From NCBI GenBank assembly GCA_022800625.1, contig JAAWQR010000027.1, forward strand, positions 1 to 37,213: a stretch of 37,213 bases of DNA. Reading direction: 5' to 3'. The DNA is from Clostridiales bacterium. Its GTDB lineage: Bacteria > Bacillota > Clostridia > Oscillospirales > CAG-272. This document shows, piece by piece, positions 1 through 8,100 of this stretch. Under the pieces are notes generated by a model, which was not told the origin of the DNA, ran no database searches, and saw only the letters and a program-made list of their open reading frames with translations. Position 1 is the stretch's first letter. Each line of letters opens with the position of its first letter. The position numbers and the translations under genes are program-made.

Positions 1-39
1 TTAAATATATATATTTAATAGGAATATGATCCTCGGTGT

Positions 40-80
40 AAAAAACTGCCGCCTGTACCTCAGGTTCGGTACAGACGGCA
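40..80 (-). terminator. Intrinsic terminator of cysK
   Basis: Read on the minus strand, a 13-bp stem (68-80 pairing with 47-59, one mismatch) with an 8-nt loop is followed by six T residues (plus-strand A run at 40-45). It lies just after the cysK stop codon and is a typical rho-independent terminator. Confidence 0.85.
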
Positions 81-100
81 ATCGTCAGGAATATATAAAA

Positions 101-1030
101 TCAATCAGAAAACATAGGTGTGGAAAGATACCTTTCACCTGTATCAGGGAGAAGCGCTACAATGATTTTTCCTTTGTTTTCTGCCCGCTTTGCAAGCTCT
201 GCTGCCGCAAATACTGCTGCTGCTGAGGAAATACCGACGAGCACTCCCTCGCGTCTTGCAAGAGTTCTTCCCGTCTCAAACGCATCTTCATTTTCGACGG
301 CAATTATTTCATCATATATGTCTGTATTAAGCGTTTCGGGAACAAATCCTGCTCCGATTCCCTGTATCTTATGAGGACCTGCAGTTCCTCCCGAAAGCAC
401 AGGAGATCCGGAAGGCTCAACTGCCACTACCTTAATGTCAGGATTCTTACTCTTAAGGTATTCGCCGACTCCCGAAACTGTGCCGCCCGTACCTACTCCG
501 GCAATAAATATATCGATTTTGCCGTCGGTATCATTCCAAATTTCAGGTCCTGTCATACTGAGGTGAGCGGCAGGATTTGCTGGATTTGTAAATTGACCGG
601 GTATAAAGCTGCACAGTGTCTTCTCTGCAAGCTCCTGTGCCTTTTCAATAGCTCCCGTCATTCCTTTAGCACCATCTGTGAGAACAATCTCCGCTCCGTA
701 TGCTTTCAAAAGATTTCTGCGTTCAATGCTCATCGTTTCAGGCATGGTAAGGATAATCTTATATCCCCTTGACGCCGCAACAGACGCAAGACCGATTCCC
801 GTGTTACCGCTTGTCGGCTCGATTATCACGGAATCAGGCTTCAGCAATCCCTTAGTCTCTGCATCATCTATCATTGCCGCCGCAACTCTGTCCTTGACGC
901 TTCCGGCAGGATTGAAATACTCAAGCTTTCCGTAAATATCCGCGGCAAGCTTATTATCGGCAATATAGTTTGTCAACTTCAAAAGCGGAGTACCGCCGAT
1001 CAGATCTGTTATTCTTTCATATACTTTCAT
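101..1030 (-). CDS. cysK: Cysteine synthase A (O-acetylserine sulfhydrylase)
   Basis: This PLP enzyme makes L-cysteine from O-acetylserine and sulfide in the cytoplasm. The 309-aa product has the expected family length. The PLP-binding lysine is in NPAGSVKDR (Lys46), the substrate loop is EPTSGNTG, and the PLP-phosphate loop is GTGGTVSG. The reading frame continues upstream to 1048, but ATG at 1030 is chosen because GGAG lies 6-8 nt before it and the longer start would lie inside that ribosome binding site. The gene is monocistronic, with its own promoter at 1166-1194 and a strong terminator at 40-80. The leader is about 130 nt, and I see no T-box or known riboswitch in it. The family is certain; the A versus B (CysM) subtype is inferred from overall similarity. 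Confidence 0.95.
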   Translation of the reverse strand: MKVYERITDLIGGTPLLKLTNYIADNKLAADIYGKLEYFNPAGSVKDRVAAAMIDDAETKGLLKPDSVIIEPTSGNTGIGLASVAASRGYKIILTMPETMSIERRNLLKAYGAEIVLTDGAKGMTGAIEKAQELAEKTLCSFIPGQFTNPANPAAHLSMTGPEIWNDTDGKIDIFIAGVGTGGTVSGVGEYLKSKNPDIKVVAVEPSGSPVLSGGTAGPHKIQGIGAGFVPETLNTDIYDEIIAVENEDAFETGRTLARREGVLVGISSAAAVFAAAELAKRAENKGKIIVALLPDTGERYLSTPMFSD

Positions 1031-1165
1031 GTGAATTTCTCCTCTCATATTTGCAGCAGAATAAATTTTATTATCGTCATTTTAAACGCTTCCGAACGGC
1101 TGTATCTTTATGATATGACACGCGCATTCAATTACCTACTGTATTCATCGGCTTTATGTACTTTA

Positions 1166-1194
1166 ATAATAACACCTTGCTCTCTTCCTGTCAA
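1166..1194 (-). promoter_or_regulatory. Promoter of cysK
   Basis: On the minus strand, TTGACA (1189-1194) is separated by 17 bp from TATTAT (1166-1171), a near-consensus vegetative promoter. The implied leader to the cysK start is about 130 nt. I found no recognised riboswitch in it. Confidence 0.8.
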
Positions 1195-1206
1195 GAACTT
1201 TTAAAG

Positions 1207-1241
1207 AAAAAATTGTAAATTCACATCATATTAACATTTAC
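1207..1241 (-). terminator. Weak terminator after the pilus operon
   Basis: A short stem (GTAAAT at 1215-1220 with ATTTAC at 1236-1241) is followed on the minus strand by a T-rich run (A run at 1207-1212). It sits about 20 nt after the last sortase stop. The stem is weak, so termination here is only likely. Confidence 0.4.
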
Positions 1242-1261
1242 GTGATATGTCCGCGCCATTT

Positions 1262-1861
1262 TCAATTGTCAGACTGTTCAGAATTCTGCAACTCGCAGCG
1301 CACCGTAAATCGAGCCTGACCGCTGTATGTGCACGTAAACAGAGTGAGGTCAGCCTCCCCCGCAGTCATCTCATCTACGGCTGCAGGCGGAAGCGTCTCA
1401 AGCTCATAAACAGCATATGCTGACGTTTTTCCGCCGATATCCGTAAACATGACCTTGTCGCCTGTTTTGAGCTTTGGCAGTTTGCCGAAATGCCGAGAAT
1501 AATTGTGTCCTGCGATCACCATATTACATTCATTCACAGATCCTGAATAACGGCAGACAGAGTCTTTCATTGTATTATTGTCACACTCAGCAGCGACCGG
1601 CAGAGCTAAATCCAGAGCGGGAATCGAAAGATAACCAACATATCCTATGCCGTTAATTTCAACATCTTTCATCACAGTATCATACGGATTTATTTGTATG
1701 CCGTCATCTGATACAATGTATGAGAGCAGTGAAGCAAGTATTTCTTCGCTTGCTCTCTGCGCTCTTTTCGCATCAAAATTATTAAACAGGAAAAGGAGCA
1801 GCGCTGAAACAAGAAGCGCCGCTCCCAAAACTACAGATAAAATTCCAAGTTTATTTTTCAT
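1262..1861 (-). CDS. Second sortase of the pilus locus (class B/D-like, not class C)
   Basis: This is a membrane-anchored cysteine transpeptidase of 199 aa. An N-terminal membrane segment (about residues 7-27) precedes the sortase beta-barrel. The catalytic residues are His119 in AGHNY, Cys177 in LFTCTY and probably Arg184 in QARFTVR. Unlike the other sortase in the locus, it has no C-terminal membrane segment and no TLFTCTPYG signature. It is therefore probably the enzyme that attaches the finished pilus, or other LPxTG proteins, to the cell wall; this role is inferred. Its start overlaps the end of the LPQTG minor pilin gene by 11 bp, and GGTGAGG lies just before ATG, suggesting translational coupling. 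It is the last gene of the operon. Confidence 0.88.
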   Translation of the reverse strand: MKNKLGILSVVLGAALLVSALLLFLFNNFDAKRAQRASEEILASLLSYIVSDDGIQINPYDTVMKDVEINGIGYVGYLSIPALDLALPVAAECDNNTMKDSVCRYSGSVNECNMVIAGHNYSRHFGKLPKLKTGDKVMFTDIGGKTSAYAVYELETLPPAAVDEMTAGEADLTLFTCTYSGQARFTVRCELQNSEQSDN

Positions 1862-2534
1862 TTGTCCTCACCTTTCCGAGACACATATGCCAACCGAGAA
1901 TAAGAAGAACCAGTCCCGCTGTGGCAAGAAGCGGAATAGGCCAATTCAGCTGTCCTGTTTGCGGCAGTAATGTATCAGGCTTCGGCTTCGTTATATCCTC
2001 GTTCGGAGGCGTATTCTTTTTCAGTTCAATCTTCGGACTTGCATCAATGTCATATATATATTTTCCGTCTTTCTCCTCAGGGATGCTTACTAAAAAGGGA
2101 GATATCGGTGAAAAATCACCGAGCGTAACAGACTTTTGTGCGATCAGATACAGCCCAGTACTAAGGTTGTCAAAATAAACTTTGCCATCCGCTCCGATCT
2201 CTTTCGACATGCCCTCAACATTATTCTCTGCTGCAAATCCTGCAAATTTATCAGCAAGCTCCGCAGAAGAGATATCTGTCAGTAAAATTCCGCAGTCTGA
2301 AAAATCGTGTGTCAGGACAAAAGCATTCTGTTCGTCCGATTTATAGAGTCGGGCAACCTGAAAGAGTATCAATTCCCCATCATTTACGGCTTGCCCTTTA
2401 TAATTCATTGTTATTGAAAGCGATCCCGTAAGGTCGTTACCGATCACTTCTTGAGCCGTCATCATTCGGCAGCACAGAACCGCAAGCACGATACAAACTG
2501 TAAACACAGCTGTAATTTTTTTAAATTTCAGCAT
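1851..2534 (-). CDS. LPQTG-anchored minor pilin (SpaA-like basal subunit)
   Basis: This secreted surface protein of 227 aa has a hydrophobic N-terminal signal (residues 8-25) and one SpaA/Cna-B-like prealbumin domain. A pattern like FDNLSTGLYLI (121-131) resembles the end of such domains. The C-terminus has LPQTG at 190-194, a membrane helix and a short basic tail, i.e. a cell-wall sorting signal. Its small size and single domain suit a basal or anchor pilin rather than the shaft; this is inferred. ATG at 2534 is preferred over the upstream GTG at 2552 because GGAGGGGAG immediately precedes the ATG. It lies between the two sortases in the operon. Confidence 0.85.
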   Translation of the reverse strand: MLKFKKITAVFTVCIVLAVLCCRMMTAQEVIGNDLTGSLSITMNYKGQAVNDGELILFQVARLYKSDEQNAFVLTHDFSDCGILLTDISSAELADKFAGFAAENNVEGMSKEIGADGKVYFDNLSTGLYLIAQKSVTLGDFSPISPFLVSIPEEKDGKYIYDIDASPKIELKKNTPPNEDITKPKPDTLLPQTGQLNWPIPLLATAGLVLLILGWHMCLGKVRTNEK

Positions 2535-2552
2535 AGCTCCCCTCCAATTCAC

Positions 2553-3416
2553 TCATTCTTCGATATCACACGCTTTTAATTTCTCCGTCGCATTATTCCG
2601 CTTTCTTTTTCGTGTTTTTATCATAAGAAAAACAAGCAGTACAAGCAATATAGGAACTGCTATCAGCGGAGTTACTACCATGGGATCAATTCGGATCGCA
2701 TCGGAAATAAGGCGAAGCTGATCGTTGTCCGATAAATTCTCCATACGGTGTCCGCGTACAAGGAGACGGTGTGTGTTGATTCCGTACGGCGTGCATGTAA
2801 ACAGCGTGCACAGATCCTGTCCCGGCACAATCATAAGCGCCGATGTATTTTCAGGCTCAACTATCAAAATCTGATCAATTTCATAAGTCAAGGTTTCATT
2901 AAGTATTTGGAGCATAAAAAGATCTCCGACTGCGAGCTTATCCAAATCCGTTAAGAGCTTAGCGCTTGGCAGACCTCTGTGCCCCGAAAGTACCGAATGA
3001 GTTCCCGCACCTCCTACAGGAAGTGAAGACCATTCAAGATGACCGACTGAGCTCTGAAGAACATTTTCCGCAGTTCCGTGATAAATCGGAAGCTCAACGC
3101 CGATAGACGGAATCACAACATATCCCATCATGCCTGATCCCGTAATGTCAAGCTGTGATAAATACCTCTCCGTTTCTTCCTCGGTCATTTCATATACCTG
3201 ATTTTTTTTGCCGAGATCCGTATTGTAATCGGAAGCCGCCTTCAACAGTTCTTCGTATGCCGAATCATCCGTACCGTTTAACGTATCCAGATAATTTGAT
3301 ATTGCACGCGTCTGATGAATTGAGTTCCAATAGTTGCTGACCGACGGATACAACAGTAAGGAGAGCCCTATCAAAAAGATAACTATCAACAGTATAGTAG
3401 AAAAATGCTTTTTCAT
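2553..3416 (-). CDS. srtC: Pilus-assembly sortase, class C
   Basis: Polymerises pilins by cutting the LPxTG motif and joining it to a lysine of the next subunit. The 287-aa product has an N-terminal membrane segment (7-25), the class C signatures GYVVIPSIGVELPIYHGT and GHLEWSSLPVGG, catalytic His146 (SGHRGLP), Cys208 (TLFTCTPYG) and Arg217 (THRLLVRG), and a C-terminal membrane helix (249-266) with a basic tail. The aromatic DPW/DPF lid motif that usually covers the active site of class C sortases is not visible between residues 65 and 95. ATG at 3416 has AAGGAG 8 nt upstream. A strong 14-bp hairpin lies just before this ribosome binding site, between the major pilin and this gene. Confidence 0.92.
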   Translation of the reverse strand: MKKHFSTILLIVIFLIGLSLLLYPSVSNYWNSIHQTRAISNYLDTLNGTDDSAYEELLKAASDYNTDLGKKNQVYEMTEEETERYLSQLDITGSGMMGYVVIPSIGVELPIYHGTAENVLQSSVGHLEWSSLPVGGAGTHSVLSGHRGLPSAKLLTDLDKLAVGDLFMLQILNETLTYEIDQILIVEPENTSALMIVPGQDLCTLFTCTPYGINTHRLLVRGHRMENLSDNDQLRLISDAIRIDPMVVTPLIAVPILLVLLVFLMIKTRKRKRNNATEKLKACDIEE

Positions 3417-3433
3417 ATAAGGTACTCCTTGCT

Positions 3434-3465
3434 GTTGTACCCGAGGAATAATCCTCGGATACAAC
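3434..3465 (-). promoter_or_regulatory. Intercistronic hairpin upstream of the srtC ribosome binding site
   Basis: A 14-bp stem (3452-3465 with 3434-3447, one G-U pair) closed by a TTAT loop starts about 20 nt after the pilin stop. It ends 3 nt before the srtC AAGGAG. There is no T tract, so it is not a normal terminator. It may protect the pilin mRNA 3' end or limit readthrough and translation, setting a high pilin to sortase ratio. Confidence 0.65.
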
Positions 3466-3486
3466 TTGCATTGCTTGCACTATTGC

Positions 3487-5058
3487 TTATTTTTCAACGC
3501 TCATGCGCTTTTTGGTTACCAGCAGAATTACTGCTCCAAGTGCAAGCGCGCCGCCGACTATGTAGAATACTGTTGTACCGATACCACCTGTGCCGGGAAG
3601 CTCAGAACCGCTTGAGTTGGCAACTTCTGCTGTTAATGTGAGTTCCGTTACCTCTGTATCAGTTGCTGTATTTATTACCGTATCGTCTGCCAATTTATCA
3701 ATTGTTATATTTTGGGGTTCATGAAGTAAATTATATCCGTCAGGAGCTTTAGTCTCTACAAGCTTATAATTTCCGGGAACTAATCCGTCAAAGTTAGCAG
3801 CGCCATTTTCATCAGTTGTCACATGTGTAGCTTCGTCAATATTATTAACCCATTCAACTTTTGCAGGCGATGTTTCAGTTTCAGCAGTATATTTGTAATA
3901 TTTATTCAGATCATCGCCTTCATTTGCGTTCTGAAGAACAAATTCAGCTCCACTCAGCTTCTTACTTGTTTCCTTAGCGTCATACTTATTGATTACGATC
4001 TTTGCCGTATATACCGGAACATTATCTTTAATTTCATCGGTAGAGCCTGTTGCCGGATCATTGCTAAATGTAAGCTTAGCTTCATTTCTTGAAATCTTAG
4101 TCAGACCTTGCTCATTTGCTATAGCTGTATATTCAACAAGAATAGGATCGTTTACTTTAACAGTTACACCTTCTGCTATAGTTTGGTCTATAAGCTTCAT
4201 AACATCTATACTGAGAGTAAAGCCGTCGTTGATTTCGTTATATGTAATGGTATAATACATCGGTAATCCGGTTTCCTCATCTTTAATATTAGTAATATCA
4301 ACTCCCGCAACTTTGACTGTTACATTCTTGTTAAATGTCAGACCTGCGCTCATCTTATCGGAGAATTCATAAGTATAATTTTTATATCCCGTAGTATCGG
4401 GGATTTCACCTTTCAGGTCATAATTAAGTACCTGACCGATCTGAACTCCTTCAATTTTTACATCATCCACGGTTTTTTCAAACGGAGGATACTCAGCCTT
4501 GATTTCAATTGTTCCGTTCGGAACCGTGCTTGTCAGCGAGCAGAGAGAACCTTTGCTGTTTTCAAGCTTCTGTGTAGCTCCGACAGGGTACACGAGATAA
4601 TAACCGAGAGGAAGTTCTTCAGCTACAGCTGTTTCACCTTTCGCCGTAACCGATTTATCCGCAGCTTTTTCACCTGCATACCCTAAAGCATCCTGTGCAA
4701 AATCTGCTACATTTGCTTCAGTAATGTTTATATACTTTGTTACAGCAGTTCCGTCAGCATTGGTAATAGTAATCGGGTTAAAACCATCTGCTTCCTTATC
4801 CATCAAATAATTTGATCCCGGTTCTATTTCAAAGAATTCTTTCCAATTATCCGATATGGTATAAGAAACCTTCTTATATTCACCTTCGCCCGTGTATGTC
4901 AGGTCAAAAACTCTGTACAGTCTGTACTCTTTGTCTTCCGTTGTACCGTTAAGTGTGATAGTACCTGTTGTCGCTGTGTCTGCAAATGCGCTCACGCACA
5001 TGCAGAGCAGAAGCATTACCGATAATGCGACTGCCGTGATTTTTCTTAAGTGTTTCAT
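3487..5058 (-). CDS. Major pilin subunit (LPGTG, isopeptide-forming SpaA type)
   Basis: This shaft subunit of a sortase-assembled pilus has 523 aa. A signal peptide ends near residue 26 (SAFA-DT). An N-terminal domain is followed at about 190-340 by a fimbrial D2-type isopeptide domain and at about 352-460 by a SpaA/Cna-B domain with an E-box (YKLVETKAPDGY, 431-442). The sorting signal LPGTG is at 487-491, with a membrane helix and a basic tail. The stretch EYPPFEK (189-195) at the junction of the first two domains is the likely equivalent of the YPK pilin motif, with Lys195 a candidate for the cross-linking lysine; this is an inference because the canonical motif is not present. AAAGGA lies 7 nt before ATG. 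Next downstream is the class C sortase, the usual partner. Confidence 0.92.
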   Translation of the reverse strand: MKHLRKITAVALSVMLLLCMCVSAFADTATTGTITLNGTTEDKEYRLYRVFDLTYTGEGEYKKVSYTISDNWKEFFEIEPGSNYLMDKEADGFNPITITNADGTAVTKYINITEANVADFAQDALGYAGEKAADKSVTAKGETAVAEELPLGYYLVYPVGATQKLENSKGSLCSLTSTVPNGTIEIKAEYPPFEKTVDDVKIEGVQIGQVLNYDLKGEIPDTTGYKNYTYEFSDKMSAGLTFNKNVTVKVAGVDITNIKDEETGLPMYYTITYNEINDGFTLSIDVMKLIDQTIAEGVTVKVNDPILVEYTAIANEQGLTKISRNEAKLTFSNDPATGSTDEIKDNVPVYTAKIVINKYDAKETSKKLSGAEFVLQNANEGDDLNKYYKYTAETETSPAKVEWVNNIDEATHVTTDENGAANFDGLVPGNYKLVETKAPDGYNLLHEPQNITIDKLADDTVINTATDTEVTELTLTAEVANSSGSELPGTGGIGTTVFYIVGGALALGAVILLVTKKRMSVEK

Positions 5059-5145
5059 TTTAATATCCTTTCAGAATTATAAGATTTTTATATTTTAATA
5101 ATTATAAACTGTTTCAGTAAGTGCTGTGCGATTGATTCTATAGCT

Positions 5146-8100
5146 CTAACAGGAGCCTTTGAAACTGCGTTTTTTCCGTCTGCGGCACAGAAGAACTATG
5201 GCTGAGCCGCCGCTCATGAGCGCGCCGCCGAGCATATAGGCGGCTGTTCCCGCGCCGCCCGTGGCAGGCAGGCTGTAGCCGTAAATCGGATTTGAAATAT
5301 GATTTGTCTCGATCTCAAATTCGTTCCCGACCTGTACATAACCGTGATTTAACACCTCATTATGTCGTGCGGACGCGTTTACCGTAACCTCAAAGATTAT
5401 ATAGCCTTCTTCTCCCGGAGGTCTTACTCCGAGATTCCAGTTGATCTCATGCATTTCGGCGTTATAGGTAATCTCGGCTTCCGATATCATTTTCGGTTCA
5501 GCATCGCCGTAAGATCCGATGTATGCCTTCGCAGAACCTTCAACGTAAGATACCTCGGAATCGAGAGGATCGCGTACCGTAACTGTCGCCTGCTCGTTGA
5601 GGTAATTTTTCCATGTGATCGTATAGGTAATTGTGTCTCCCCTTGATACAGGAGCTTTATCTCCGGGTTTCGGCTCAGCCTTAAACGGACCCCATACAGG
5701 ATTTTCAACAATATTGGTCGTAATTTCGTTGCCGCCGATATTAACCGACGCACGGTTTACAACCCGCGGAGTTTTTGTGCCGAACTTTCCATCTTCCGTT
5801 TCTTCTGCAATCGCATTCTTGTTTACCTTTACTTTCAGCGCAACTACGCCGCAAGCTTCTTTTGCCTGATTCGGCAGCATCCAAACGACTGTATTACTGC
5901 TCTTATTATAAGTAATGATTCTGTCGTAAGAATCCGAATAATCTCCGTCATCAGGATTCCACCAACCGTTTTCATAATCGGCGGGCGTCTCTGCGGTAGA
6001 TTGCGGCATAAATTTCGCACCGATAAAGTCTACTCCGCCTAATCCGTCATCAAGTTTATCCGTGATAAATACATCAGCGCTGCCGCTCGTATCGTTGCCC
6101 CATTCAATCTCATATATGATTTCTTCATCAATATGAACGCTCTTTCCGTCTCCCGGAGAAACCTCTGTTTTTATAACGGGTCCGTTAATAAACAGAACGT
6201 AGTTATATTCTTGGGAATCAATCTTGTCGGGATTTCCGACCGTATGGTCATAGCGAATTGCAGACTCAAGCGTATTCACAGCTTTTCCGTCAACATGTCT
6301 GTGCTGCCCCTTCTGATACTGCGTTACAAACTTATCATCCGTTCCTCGTTTCTCTTTGATCGTATAGTATGTATCGTCAGGCAAGTTTGTTATGATGATA
6401 TATTCTCCGTTCCGCAGACTGAATTCATACTTACCTGATTCAGGATTTGCAGTTCCTATTGTACCTTCTTCAACAGCTGCTGCGTCCTCGGCTGTATGAT
6501 CGGGATTCTGCGCCCTTGAATAGATTTTATAGTCGTAAACATCCTCATAGTCCGCGCCCTCAGGCGTTATCATAGTCAACTCAAAATCATATTTCTTGCC
6601 GTTAACAGGATCGTATTCCCTTTGCATACCGCTTTCGTCAAGCTCGATCTTTTCAAAGAGAAGCTCGTCGCCGCGGCTCGGAGAAGGTGTAGTATTTGCC
6701 GTCAGCGGAACGCTGAAGCGCATATAGCAGGTAGAACCGGACGCACCGCGCTCAGTATAGAATATTCTGAGACTGTATTTATGCGGATTTTCCGCAGTAA
6801 ATTCGACAGATTCAATATATTCCCACAGGTTTACATATTCTCCGGCAGCCGAATGAATACCGCCGATATCTGCAACAAGCTTTGAGGTGCCTGTTTCACG
6901 ATCTTCCAAGAACACCCACATATCGTCGTCGCCGTAGAACCAATATGCAAGAGGTCCGCAATAACCGGGCTCAACTTCAAAATCCACGCTAAACGACATT
7001 CCGAAGAATGCGTTGTGATCTACGCCGCCTTTATCTGCTCCTCCTAAATCTACTACCGGAAGAGAACTTGGATTTCCTTGACCAAAGCACATACGTTTGT
7101 TTTTTACATTAGTACCATTTGTTGTTTTCGTACCGAATTTCAAATCATGACCGTTTGTACCGTGCGAAGGACTTCCGTCCATAGGCCAAAACTCGTTGGT
7201 AAATATATGACTGTATTCTGCAGCCGGATGCTTAAGTTCTCTCAAATTGCTGACTACAATTTCATTGATTTCTTCATTCTTAACGTAACTGAGCGTATAA
7301 GTTCCGCCCTGACGGTAAAATCCAAGCTTATAATTATCATATACAGTTTTACCCGTAACATTTTCTGCTGAAAACAGGTCAGGAGCATCAATTCCATCTG
7401 AAAACTCAGGAACAACAGATTTACCTACCGTTGTCAAACCGGATACTAATCCAAAAGAACAAGCTTTGTAAATATAAGGAATACTTCCGCCGGCTTGCCA
7501 TTTTGAGTTAGGACCGTTAATTTTTATGGGCTGATCTTTATTAGGTTCGCCATTCGTAAGCGGCATATACCCGCGATTTACATTCTGATATCCCATTCCA
7601 ACATTTAATCCGAAACCGAGCCTATTACTTGCATTTCCGCCGCTATAGTTTTGGGGATTATTGATTCCCTGCATATATGTATAAGCATACCATGTTTGAT
7701 TCAGATTTTGAGTAGCGGTATCTCTCGGATTTGTCAGTGCAGCCTCACTGTATATTTTTCCATCCGAAATATCATAGTCAAAAAAATCAGCATTTACTTC
7801 AGTACTATCTTCACCGGCTCCCTCGGTATAATCAAACACCAAACGAACAATAGAGTTATTCTTTATCAGAATTGTTTTGTCATACGGATATTTTTCCGTT
7901 GCTCCGGCGCCAATATGACTGTTGGAAGGGTTATTGGTAAAGCGTATGCGATCAGGATTATGCTTATTTTCATCATTATTCAGTAGCGGAACATCATATC
8001 TTTTAAAGTTTTCTGCCGTCAAAGCATTGATTTGCTCTTCAGTCAGATATTCCGAACTGTTTTGTTCATCCTCCGTCGGATTATAAACCCAAATCTGTTT

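Noticed and set aside
1031..1165. Possible T-box or SAM riboswitch in the cysK leader
   Set aside because: No T-box sequence (AGGGTGGNACCGCG), no terminator-antiterminator pair and no riboswitch core were found in the leader.
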